Position numbers and translations under genes: made by a program
The notes under the pieces: generated by a model
What the model was told of the DNA's origin: nothing
The model's database searches: none
What the model saw: only the letters and a program-made list of their open reading frames with translations
In this document: positions 12,452-23,663 of the stretch, one piece after another
Position numbering within the stretch: position 1 is the first letter of the stretch
Layout of the letters: every line of letters starts with the position of its first letter
Assembly: GCA_017562135.1 (NCBI GenBank)
Contig: QEYB01001214.1
Location: 62,001 to 126,000 of the forward strand
Direction: 5' to 3'
Length of the DNA: 64,000 nucleotides
From: Dipylidium caninum
Lineage: Eukaryota > Platyhelminthes > Cestoda > Cyclophyllidea > Dipylidiidae

Positions 12452-15382
12452 TCAAGCGGTGGACATGGTGGGTTGAGAAAACGCTACGAGGGACTTGCGA
12501 TGGATTAGGCTGCGGAGGCTCTCGATTTCGTTCTCCTGTAGCTGGACTTCTGCTGTCGTCTCGGCCAACTACAGGTAAAGAGGAACAGAACAACCGTAAT
12601 TTGACTTTGAGGAGGTCGCAACAACTGTGGTTCATGCACACGTCATTGAGTTGGACTAGAGGGCTGCAATTTCCATTCAGACCATGAGTTTCCGATTACT
12701 TGGTGTACTTCATTCCGACCAGAAGTTGTATCCCTTCCCCCTAAGGGCAACTACGAGGTGTTGGCCACATTTCACCCATAAATCTGAGCACGATACTATC
12801 AATTTGGCTATTTAACTCGTCATTTCCTAGATTAAACTGAATAATGCTAAAGCATACTGCCTTCAACGCGAAAGAAAGATTCAACATGGGAGCCGTTGTT
12901 AAAAGCTATTTCACAGAAAAAGGCGAAAAGAGGGAAAGCAAAACAGACGGCGTGGCCACTGGATGGAGTAGGCAACTGCCTCGTGAAGATCATACAGTCG
13001 ACAAAGTAGTTGAATAAGGTCGGAATGTTAAGGTAGAAACGACAATCGTGTCCATTCGTCAACTAAGCTCTCCACACCGGCGGCGTAGTGAGGAGAGTGA
13101 GACAGTCTGCAAGTAAATGGGCGATAATTGCCATAGTCTAACACTTGCCCAGATATTAGCCACAGACTTAACGATGTTAGGGATGTTAGAGCTTAACTTA
13201 AAAAAAAAAACACTCGAGTTTTCACTTATTTTGGTAGTTAAAAACAGTGTTAACTGCTTCGCATGCACATAGAAGCCATTTTGGGCAAAAAACGGAAGCT
13301 CCTTTTGATTTCTCTGCCCTCCACTCAGCCACGAACAGAATTCAACGACCTTGCGTTTGTAGTGGGACAGAACTATGTGATTGCGTTTTGTTCGAGGTAA
13401 GTGGGAAGTCTGGAGACAAAATAAAACCGTACTGAAATTGCAACTTGTTATTTAAAACGCCGACAGACTGTAAATATGCTGTATTGCATTCTGACCCTCC
13501 CACATGACCCACTCTCACCGGGCACGATCTATTGTGTTCTCGGACCCGCACTCCAACGCTTACCGCACTTCTGCGGCGCAGAATCTCCATTCAGAGCAAT
13601 CAATTTTGAGGTGTATTAGTGAAGAGTAGAGTATGGGAAAAAAGTGCGGATTTTATTTTGCAATCATGGTAACATTCTCATACAGCAGTTTAACGCAAAC
13701 TGATGACTCTCTCTCGAAGGTGACCATTCCTCGGTTTAGAGAAAGAGATTCTCACTTAAGACGTATTTGGTTTGTATGATCACGAGATTTTCGAAGATAG
13801 TCCAACTCACTTCAGGACTCCTTCGATGAGGTGCATTGGAGTCTCATTGATCAATAGGATGGGAAACAGAAGGTGCTCAGCCGGACTCCAATGCGACAAT
13901 ACTATCCGCCTAACAATGCGATTAGAATGGGAAGAAGGAGACTATAATCCTGTCATTGAGGGCAATTTGCGCAGCGCCAACGGGAAGGGCAAAAATGTGG
14001 GGAAGGAGGGGAGGAGGGTTTCAGGGAGCTGTGAAGGTAGGACTTGGATCAAAATAAAAATCAACAAATCTAACTGAATGCCCCAGGATACATGAAAGAG
14101 AAGCACAGGTAACTTGCCATATCAAGTAAAATTTCCACCTTGACCTTAAGGAGATTATTCTCTTCGTAGAGCTTTCGATTCTCGTTTTTCAACTGGCCCG
14201 CCTCCTTGCTCAGGTGCTCCTCGCCAAAGTCACTCCGACTGTCCTCTTCGAAAAGGCAGAAAAGTGCAGAAGACTGATGACTCTAGGAATGCTCAATTCA
14301 GAAGAACAAAAGAGGAAACAAGAGGTGTTTTTTTTCGGGGCGATTAAAAGCACTTCTGTTCCCAGTCAGGTTAGTAGAAGACCGAAATCGTTGTCAAACT
14401 GTTTAGTTCGAGGGTAGAAAGTGTTCGTACTTTTAATAGGGACGACTTTACGATGGAAAGGATGGAAATGAGTACTTGAAACAGGACACCGTAGAACACT
14501 ATGACAACGTCCTTTAATGTCAGGTCAAAGGGAAGGGTGATCTGAATTACTATGACAATGATGGGGAGATGTGAGAAAAATTAGTTGCCAAATCGCACAG
14601 AGGTGTCACATGGCAAAAGAAATACTCGCTTTCTACTAAAAACTGAGTGAGTAGACTTGGTGTTGCCTAGAGCGGAGCAATAAAAGGCAAATCGTTTCCC
14701 AGTCAGTCCACTCAGCATACAAAAAAAACAGTGTAGAGCAAAAAAAACAGTGTAGAGCAATAGGAGGAAGCAAGGAAATGGAATGGACAAAAGTCGGGGT
14801 TCACATTCAATCCTCATGGAGAAGCTAGTTCTCCTCTAATTCTCCACCCAATTACACACTATTTGAGTCAGTACACTCTCAGATTGCAAATTATACATCG
14901 GCTTAATTCAGCAAATGAGAATGTAAGGAACTAAAAAATAAATGGTATCGCATTACGATGGAGGGTAGTGAGTTATGAGGCTTATTTAAAATAGGTTAAC
15001 TAGCGGTGATCCTCATATGCGTAGAAGGCTGGAGATTAGGCAACTTTTCATCTCTCCATCCTCGTCCATTTCATTTAATGCTGGCAAATTTTGGGTAAAA
15101 ATATGGCATTAGTAGTTACCACTAACCGGTGAATGGGTTGGTGAACAAAGGCGAACTACTTCACGGGGAGCAACTTTTCACCGTAACATTGGACTCACCA
15201 ACTCGCCATCGTCCATTTTTGAAGATTAAATTTCGTCCACTCAATCGGGCTTTGACGACACCATAGTCGAGACCGAACTCGTTGCTACGAGTGCTGGCGT
15301 CCAGTTGACTTAAATTTGTCATGCTCGAAGCCTTCCGTGGCGGAATTTTCGGGAGACTGAACTTCTTGTTGAAAATGGGCAT
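12452..15382 (-). CDS. CBY1: Chibby homologue, basal-body/beta-catenin-binding coiled-coil protein
   Basis: Chibby is a small coiled-coil protein of ciliary basal bodies; vertebrate CBY1 also binds beta-catenin. Three exons: 15199-15382, 14118-14245, 12452-12568, giving 142 residues (human about 126). Start MPIFNKKFSLPKIPPRKASS aligns with the human MPFFGN...PPRKSASL opening, then STRSNEFGLDYG and LIFKNGRWRV match its core. Exon 2 carries the heptad region with EENNLLKVKVEILLDM (human EENNLLRLKVDILLDM). Exon 3 continues LAETTAEVQL (human LSESTAESHL) and ends in an unrelated S/T-rich tail (SQPTMSTA). Intron 1 (14246-15198) is GT-AG, phase 1. Intron 2 (12569-14117, 1,549 nt) begins GCAAGT, a GC-AG intron; reading through instead would end the protein after 12 unrelated residues. 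Start chosen because the 10 codons upstream lack homology. Confidence 0.92.
14721..14759. repeat. short tandem duplication, about 19 nt x 2
   Basis: A unit of an A-run followed by CAGTGTAGAGC is repeated directly in tandem inside Chibby intron 1. It is perfect apart from A-run length, so it is likely a recent replication-slippage duplication. Confidence 0.7.
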
Positions 15383-16406
15383 TGTAGCAGAGACTGCAAG
15401 ACAGATAGGCACTTTGAATCCAATTTCCTTCTTGTGTGTGCTGTGTATTTTTTTGCCAATCAGTTTTCTGGCCCCCTGACTCTCTCAAAAACTAGGTCGA
15501 ACAGGAAGTCGAGTTATGGGGCGCTCATTGTCGTGTCCATCGCGACTCAGAGTTGCCAACGAAGCTACCGACTCTAAAAAATTCCACCTCTCCGATTGCC
15601 GAGGACTAAAAATGATTGCAATGGGAAATACCACTGATCATATTCTTCACATGTTAATACTCTGTCTGTTGGTTTTACTCCAACGGATGACCTGCTCACC
15701 AGGCAACGCGAAATGTGACGGTTCAGGTGTCAAGTGGGGGCTACCGTCAACTCGAACATGAGTAGAGCAGTGATCATTCCAGGCTTCGGACCCGTCGTTG
15801 GGTAGCCAAGCAGCCAAAATGCAACAGAGAAAGCGCTGCAATCAAAAGCTGCAGCAAGTGACACCACCAAGTGGAATTTTGCCATTTCATGGGCCGCGTG
15901 CGAAAGTGGATCTCAGGGTCTAGAACGATCGAACCAACACAGGCCACCGTCGACTCCGGATGGCGGCGAGTTCTTACCAATCGCCTACCGCGTAGCACGA
16001 TTAGATGCCACCTTCCTAGGATTTTCACCTCCTTTTTCGACACTACTTGACGCAGCATGAGTAGTACGCTTAGTGTGGACTTCATTCAAAGGTAAACCAT
16101 TAATTCAACCAAACCTATATCTGCGAAAATGCGTTAAAGGAACCATGCTCGGGTGCACCCAGTGTCGGTGTCAAAACACAGAGGTGAGAGAGGGGAAGTA
16201 GGCAATGTGTAAGGGGCAAAAGTGTGAGCAACACGGGTGCCGAATGAAACGTTTCGAACCAACAAATTGTTGCCGTGTGCAGGTGCAGAAGAAGAAACAA
16301 AACGCACTCGTTTTTCAACCGGTCTGACGACTAATTTAATGTAGTGAAATTTACAGATCTTGGGAATGGAGAGTTGTAGAAAGTCAGAAAAGGCAAGCAC
16401 AGACAT
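15383..16406. other. intergenic between tetraspanin and Chibby
   Basis: Both flanking genes read leftwards, so this holds the tetraspanin 3' UTR and the Chibby promoter/5' UTR. Both strands have open stretches of 60-100 codons (for example minus 15774-16085) but none resembles a known protein or has a good splice-site pair. Nothing else was recognised. Confidence 0.45.
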
Positions 16407-19400
16407 CTATTGAATGAGGCCCTCGTGTCGCAGTAGCCGCAACTGGTCGCCGATTTGTGTGTAGAGCGCCTTGGCCAAGAGAATCGCCAGTAGCTGTAAA
16501 GAAAGCAAGGACCACAAAACTTTATCACTAAATCCAGATGTTCACGCCTATTTTTCCACTTCAATGAGCAATCAAGAGTGGCAATTAAGAAAGTTTAATG
16601 TCCATTAGGGCGGAAAATATGATGTTATTCACTAATGCCGGTGATTCTCGACCACCTGAGAGGTGATAAACCGCCAAATTACGCCCACAACCTTAAAGGT
16701 AACTACGCAAACAACAAAATATGCTTAAACACGTATGTGTCCACGTTATAAGTGGGGAAGAGGTGCACCAAAAGTTCAGCAGTTTTCACCACTAAATTAT
16801 AACTACAGAACTTGGAGAGACTATAAGATAGCAGACGAAATAAAACATTTTTTGCAATATCCCAAGGACATTAACAGTAGTTAAAACAAAGAGGTAAATT
16901 ATAAGTGTTCGACAACAACATTTCCTACAATGGTGAAAGAGTGCAGTATATGTGACGCACTCTCAATTAAACGAGGACGAGAGGAAATGCAGTAAATGAA
17001 AAGACATCTCAACTGTAGCAAAAGCTGAACTACAGCGATCCCCCGACGGCATGTATTTTAGGTACTACAGTAAGCGAACAAAGTCAAATAAATTCCGAAC
17101 ACTGTGTTTAGAGGACAAAAAATCAGGGTACCGCCAGTTTTAGAAGATTATGGGGAGGACTACAGAAATAAGAATAAGATTTGTCGTCTAAGATTTCAAA
17201 TTTAGCAAGGAAATGAGTAGAGAACACTTCTAGTCAGTCGTCAACCATTATACGAACCAAAAATCGGTAAATTTTGTGAAGATAAGCATGTACTAAAATT
17301 TACTATTCGATTTGCATTTACATCCCTTATGCACACAAAATCTCCTGAAATTCACTAAAGACTACAATAAACAATGCCTTTGATAAGAGCAGAGAGGGAA
17401 TAAAAGATGGGCCAATGGGGAGAGACGTGCCTGAAGAACGGCGATGCCAGAGATAGCGCAGGACACGGGGACGACGTTGGCCTCGAGGAGGGAGGCGAGA
17501 GCCTGAACGCATCCTACTGTCCACACTAACGGTGCTGCCTGCGGTGGCGACAAGTTTTGTACTCCATGACCGCATAACGTGTTTATCACGTTTTCCTGCA
17601 TTAAAACATATAAAAGCCAAATTAAAGCAACTACTGCTGGGCTTTAGTGAACTAGTGTGGATTCTCAACTCTATCCGTCTGTGCTGAGCGCATGTCCGCC
17701 CACACCTATAAAAACAATGTTACCATACTAAGAGGATTTTAGTAAGAGACATTCATACCATATTCCAAAGTTTCGGTAAATAGAATCTGGAGCATTTTTA
17801 GGTGAAAACTGGCACATTAAGCTGACTCATGAAGTAAGATTGGCCTTGCCTACTTCTCTACTATTCCCATAACGCAAGTCTCGATAATGCCGTAATTAAA
17901 CAATCTCGACACTATGTACCCTGCGCAATTATTCCTCACACTTTGCTGCATAGAAGAAACAGATTTTTTTTCTGTGGGTCGGCACCTCATTAACCCATAC
18001 TGAGTAAATAAACAAAGAGAGTATTTAGAATGTTTAGGAATATTGGTCATTTGTAAGCTTAGTATTCATCAGAACAGTAAAGTGTAGTACGATGACAAAC
18101 AGATAATCCACAAATAATCTTCATCTGAGAAGATGGAGTGCGACTTAAAGTACGTCTACTTAATTTCTGTTTTTGCCTGTCGACATCTCACAATTATTTT
18201 AGGCACTAATTTAGAAGGAAATCGCACACAGAACGCCCGACAATCTAGCTCTAATATTAATTTTAAAAAGTGATCAAAGTTGACCGCCAAAAGTAGTAAC
18301 GACCGCTAATCACCCTATGGAATATTAAAAAAGAACAAATAAACGCTTAAATATGGAAAAAATGGCCTATGTACCTTAACTTTTTATAACAGACACAAAA
18401 TTGGGTATGGTAGAGAGAAGAGCGACTGACAAAATAGTACCTAATCTCAAAAGACAAATACTTAAGATATGGATTCAATCCCTCTTTATTCATTAACATC
18501 CAAATGAGGCTCGAAATTAGTCGAATGAAAAGTGCGTTCGATGGGGAGCATGCCTTTATTACTTTTTAATATTATTGTCGAAATATGATGAGCCTATTTC
18601 GGAAAATACGAGTATCTTGAACGTATCATTGTTTAAAAGTAATGACGACTAGTGAAATTCATGACAAGTTCATAAGCGAAACCCCAAAACTTGGCGATTC
18701 CGGCCAAAAAGGAAGGTAACCAAATTTATAAAGAATAGGTGCTAAATTCCACTGTTTCGAATCGAAATGTTTAGTGCGTAATTGAAGGAAGTAATGAAGC
18801 CAAATAAAACATTAATTCTCTAATTCATTGTGGATACAATGGGTTAGTTCCCCAAAATTTCATCCTATTTTGCTTTGAAACGTAAAGGTATGCGTAACTG
18901 TGACAAGAATTGATTGACAATTACAGATTGTTCGCTAAATAATCTAATGGCCCAAAGGCAGACACGGCAAAACGACTTTTCAGAAACAAGTAATTCCAAA
19001 AATTAAAACGTTAAAAGTAATGATAACAAGTGAACGTACGTTAATGTTATTCATCCGTTTACAGCATGAATAAGGTACACCACAGGCTTTCGAACTAATA
19101 TTTGTGGAATTACAGGAGAAATATCTATTTTCCGTCCAATCATCGTAGGCTTTTGCACCACAACACTGAAGCTAAAATGGAAACAAGAGGAGGGCAAGTA
19201 AGGCCCTGTTCGATTGTATTCAATCAATTCTTGCTTAAAACAAAAAGTTGTAAATCAATTGCCCATGGAGCAGTGAAAAACGGGGAAGCACATCATGGCT
19301 AAGGTGCGAAATTGAGGAAAAAATGACTTCTAAACCAATAAATTATCGAGCGGCACACAGCATCAAATGTCTCAGGGTCGAAAGTAAAGGTAAAAAAATC

Positions 19401-19999
19401 TACTCAAAACGAATTGTAATAGAATTTCTAAGCAGCTCTCATCACAAAATTACCTCGACTTGAATGAAATCGACAAAATTGGTTGAATCTTCGAACCCGA
19501 TTCCGCGATATTGCGAAATAAACGTTTTCTTTACCACATCTTCGATATGGCTAATGGCTGACTCTCGATATACAAAGAAGAGTATTCCAATAACAGTCTC
19601 GGAAACAAACAGTAGTGCCAACGAAATGTAGTACTATAAAAAAATAATTTGAATTAACCGATTTACAAATTTGAGGAGGCATTGATTTTCCCGTAAGGAG
19701 CCGATAAATCCGGTGAATGCAACACAAGTAGTAATAAGGCCCACTCCTAGCACAAGTACGGTGAAGTTAAATATCCACTGTAAGAGACTAATGCTAGATT
19801 TCCTGTTTATAATTCCCGATTCGGCAAAGGCTACTACACCAAGTATGAAAAGCAGACATCCAGCCATCTAATAAGTTAGTTACATAACAACCAAACTTGC
19901 CATGAAGTAAAAGTTTGTAACACATAGTAGGTACTTAATCCACCTATTTACATAATTGAACTTGCCAGACGACCTGTGCCGATAAGGCCTCCTGGCCAT
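16407..19999 (-). CDS. TspanC8-class tetraspanin (TSPAN5/14/17/33-like)
   Basis: Four-TM scaffold; animal TspanC8 members chaperone and target the protease ADAM10. Six exons: 19901-19999, 19667-19867, 19454-19633, 19040-19171, 17431-17595, 16407-16493, all phase 0, 287 residues. TM1 is WIKYLLCVTNFYFMMAGCLL; after TM2 comes GFIGSLRENQCLLKF, matching TSPAN5 GCIGALRENTFLLKF. The large loop holds LQCCG, DDW, YFSC, ACGVPYSCC, ENVINTLCG and GCVQALASLLEAN: eight cysteines, the TspanC8 signature. TM4 reads SGIAVLQLLAILLAKAL. Introns 1 and 2 are only 33 nt each; introns 1 (GCAAGT) and 5 (GCACGT) have GC donors. Each junction is fixed by gap-free family alignment. The ortholog within the subfamily is not assignable from sequence alone. 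Confidence 0.95.
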
Positions 20000-21209
20000 T
20001 ACTGACGAATCAAAGCAAAGGGGACGCCCGACCTTGAGGGTACAAAATTTATACAGCTAAATACCTGTCGATTGGGCTACTAGGCGAACGTTAATTCCTA
20101 AACCGATTAAATACGCTGCCAGTTCGTGAACTCTAACACAGGGAATCACAAACAAACTCAAGCATCTTAGAACCTTAAAGGTGGGACGGACGATTCGAAG
20201 GGCGATACATACGATTCCGCGCCAATAAAAAATACTTTATTGGATTGCCTAGGGCCCTCGCTTTCTTCTTATTGTGTTTTGTCTAACTACGGACCTTTCC
20301 AGTGTCGTATAAAACAAGGTCCGCTCATAGCGTAGCTCATGTGCCTCTTCATTTGTAGGGGTATCTACACAGTTCCGTAGAGCCAGAAGAGACGCTATCA
20401 GATATTTTAATACTCATGTCCCAATTTTTAAACGAAATGTGTTAGTTTTGCAAAAGCAACATAGTCCCAGTTGCAAAATCTAGTAAATTAAACCATTAAT
20501 CACAGCGAATCTTTTATTTACATTCACTAACGGTATGCCCAAGTTTCATTCCTTTCTCAGCTGTTTGCGTTCCGGTCGTTAACGCTAACACTCCTAACCT
20601 ACCGCAGGAGTCGATTGGCAACCTATTAAAAAAGTTTCGCGACCAAATCCCCCAGCCAAATATTCATCTCTAAGCTGAGAATTTGGTCAACCACCTCAAT
20701 GCATTCCCACCCGTCTCCATGGTTACCGCAGTCCCTTAATGTTGCTTACCACTGTACTTAAATACCGTAAGTAGCCGTGTCCGCGAGTAAACCCCAAAAC
20801 TACACTTTGAAAGCTGCTGAGGCCACTCGGCGTAAATGTACTGAGACGAACTGATAACCGGCAATTAGCTTCCAGAACCGGAGATACAACTTCCAAGCAG
20901 ATGCTTCCCCAACGTTAAAATAAACGATGCCCCAAGGCCATTTCAAGGTGCTCAGGTCAATGGGAATCTGCTGGGAAACTGATTCCAGGCATGCCCGATA
21001 GTAAAGAGACCCGCGACACATGACAGAGTGCAAGAAATGCGTGAAGATTATTTCTCATCTAATGTCACAATATCAACAACTATGGTAACAGAACCTGGAC
21101 AACGACAACGGGACGCAAACGCTAGGCAAAATAAGTAAGAATCCTTGACTCCATTGTGTTTGAGGAGTATATTACAAAAAATGTAAATGGCCATACGTAC
21201 AGTAAGATT
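20000..21209. other. intergenic between RPB8 and tetraspanin
   Basis: This is RPB8 downstream sequence and the tetraspanin upstream region, both genes pointing left. A minus-strand open frame at 20800-21033 has ordinary-looking codons (contains STLKWPWGIVYFNVGEA) but no family I recognise. It could be an unrecognised exon or chance. Nothing else was identified. Confidence 0.4.
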
Positions 21210-21683
21210 TTAAAAAGCAAGTTTCTTCATCATGAGATACAAATGCTTTCCAACACGAAATCCTTGAAGATTGCTTGCGTCGCCCGTGAGCTGCATTAGT
21301 AATCCACCAAATGATACGTAGCAAGCAAGTCTGTTAGCATCGTCGGAACCATCAACACTTTCAATACGGTATATCTTCCCGTAACACACGTAGTCAAACT
21401 CTGCCATCTTGCTGTTATCGAGCCGGCCGTCCAATTCTTCCGCCGCATCTTCGTCGTCGTCATCATCATCGGCTGCGTTTCCGACATTACTTAGCAGAGA
21501 TTTGGTCAAGACCAGACGGAATTTTTCGCCCTTATTGAGAGGGTAGATCTGGGAGTGTATATCAAGAATCAATCCCATTTTAAAGGACTCGCTTTCGCCA
21601 AAAATTCGAGAAACTTTGTCGAACCTTTTCCCATCTTTGTCGACATCTTTGATGTAAAAGATATCTTCTAGCAGGGCCGTCAT
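21210..21683 (-). CDS. POLR2H: RNA polymerases I/II/III common subunit RPABC3 (RPB8)
   Basis: Small OB-fold subunit shared by the three nuclear RNA polymerases. A single uninterrupted reading frame of 157 residues (human 150). It opens MTALLEDIFYIKDVDKDGKR, then FDKVSR, ESESFKMGLILDIHSQIYP, GEKFRLV, FDYVCYGKIYRIE, LACYVSFGGLLMQLTGDA, NLQGF and the invariant C-terminus YLMMKKLAF. Every conserved block of the family is present with no gap except a longer, very acidic loop (six D then EDAAEE) where human RPB8 has a shorter acidic stretch. It has no intron, unlike neighbouring genes, but is intact, so there is no sign of a decayed retrocopy. Confidence 0.97.
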   Translation of the reverse strand: MTALLEDIFYIKDVDKDGKRFDKVSRIFGESESFKMGLILDIHSQIYPLNKGEKFRLVLTKSLLSNVGNAADDDDDDEDAAEELDGRLDNSKMAEFDYVCYGKIYRIESVDGSDDANRLACYVSFGGLLMQLTGDASNLQGFRVGKHLYLMMKKLAF

Positions 21684-23663
21684 AGCGCGGCGGAGCCCTG
21701 ACGGACACCCAGCTCAAAATTGTGAACTGCCTGACAAACGATTAAAACACGCTCATGCAAAAAAAATTAAAGCTTTCTTCTTGTTCAAATGTTTGCAAAA
21801 CCAAAGTTACTAAGAGCCAACTTAAGCCTAAAGCCTGTATGGAATTTTTACCCTTGTTTTGTCTAAATGACTACAAAACCTGGTGCTAGAAGCTGAAAAT
21901 TCATTTTACTCTTACAAGTTATTGTGATTTCCATTTGTTATCCCCAGGGATTTAACGCTTCAGCATTGGTTTTCAAAACTAACTTTGTTCCTTTGTACGT
22001 TCCAGTAATATGGGGAGGTGGTCTGAGGTTTACAAAATTTTCCAATTAATATGCATGACTCATCAAAGCCACGGACGGCATTCTTAATGCCTCTCTTTTA
22101 GACTGTGAGTACGACACTTTATTGCGTTCGTAGACCCCCGTTTATTATGTTTTTTTAACGTAACGTTACTTTATTTGCTAATGGTTAAGAGAAACATTTG
22201 GGTCCATAGTAACAAATGATGGCAAACTATCCACTTTTGAAATGTCTCCTAGTTACATTAATGTAACTTCCCTTATTTTTGTTTCGTGGTTTTTACGTCT
22301 TATTATTTTGGCAATATTAGTTATCTTTCCTTTTACCAAGACAATCCTTTTTCCTCCGATTGTTAGGCAGCAGGAGATGGCTCCGAAAACTGTTCCAGTA
22401 TTCAATGCAAAATTCATTAAAGTACATATACTAAGGTGAATGATTCTGCGAAAATTGTGCGATCCTCTGATGGACGAGGACTGAAAATGCGCGGGATACA
22501 ACAACCGACTTTTCACATTAGACAATTCACACTACAATTTCCTTGATGGAGCGACTAAACATATGCCAACTTTCTCCTGTGAATTGTAGCCAACAAACAC
22601 CGCCAAGTAGTTTATGTCCAGGCGCGGCATACATTTTGACGAAAATTGAAATAGACCTAACTCAAGTGTCAGAGAATAGATTTAAACAGGCATTTGAAAT
22701 AGACATAACGTCTCGTTAAAGGCCGTAGGTGCAATACAAATAGATATGAAACTCCTCTTCACAGACGAATATCTTAATCGACGGTTATTTCCCGAAAGGA
22801 CGCAATTTAAGGTTCTTGCACCCATTTGTCACACTACAACTCAGTCACAACTTGATAGCCAATAGATTATTCGAAGCAGCAGTATAATACAATCTGAGGG
22901 AGCAGCACTGGACAGTCAAAATCATCTGAAGGCTGAACAGCCAAAAGTTTGTATCGGCCAGAGTCAATGTAGAGGACGCATAAAAATAAACAGTCTGGCA
23001 CGAATATTTAAGAAAAATACAGCAAAATGTATTTACTATAGTCCATTCGGATTCCTTTCGAGGAAGAATGTATGTATATATGTTCATGTTCAAAGCTCTT
23101 ATTCAACGCTTTTTTAGGCACATATCTAGGTTATCTCTAAAAATATTTGCCATCTTCTGACCGGGTATTTGTTAACACTAGCATAATTTCCAGTATTTCC
23201 AGTTAATTCTTTTCAACGGCCCCTTTCATCCGCATTTTTATGTGATGCCAAAGCGAATAACCAATTAACTGTTGTACACACTTTATCGTAATATTATATA
23301 ACACGTTTGTGAAACTTTGCCCGTGTGTTTAATTATGCTATTTGCTATACTGTAGGTTGTTAGTGAACCCTTTCAAATAAGGAGGAAATGTCTGCATGTT
23401 GATTCCCACCTGGAAATTGATTTGAGCCTTCGCTTTGCTGGGTTATCGGTTTGTACAAGTAAGACGTAGAAGAGCTTCTAAGACAAGGAGTTGGATAACC
23501 TTGCTAATTTATTTCGATTTTGTTTTATTCTGTACGACAATTTTTGACATACTGTCCTAATGTCATATATGTTAGGCATCGAATTTATTCAATTCTATTT
23601 TAAACACGAGTTTGCCCTTTGATTGTGTACCTTTATACTTTAGACAACTTACCCTACTCTTAG
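21684..23663. other. AT-rich divergent intergenic region
   Basis: This separates the leftward RPB8 start from the rightward two-TM protein gene, so it is likely to contain both promoters. No exon, RNA gene or clear TE was recognised. A 14-base motif (GTATAATACAATCT near 22,886) recurs near 49,693, which may be a tiny shared repeat or chance. Confidence 0.45.
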
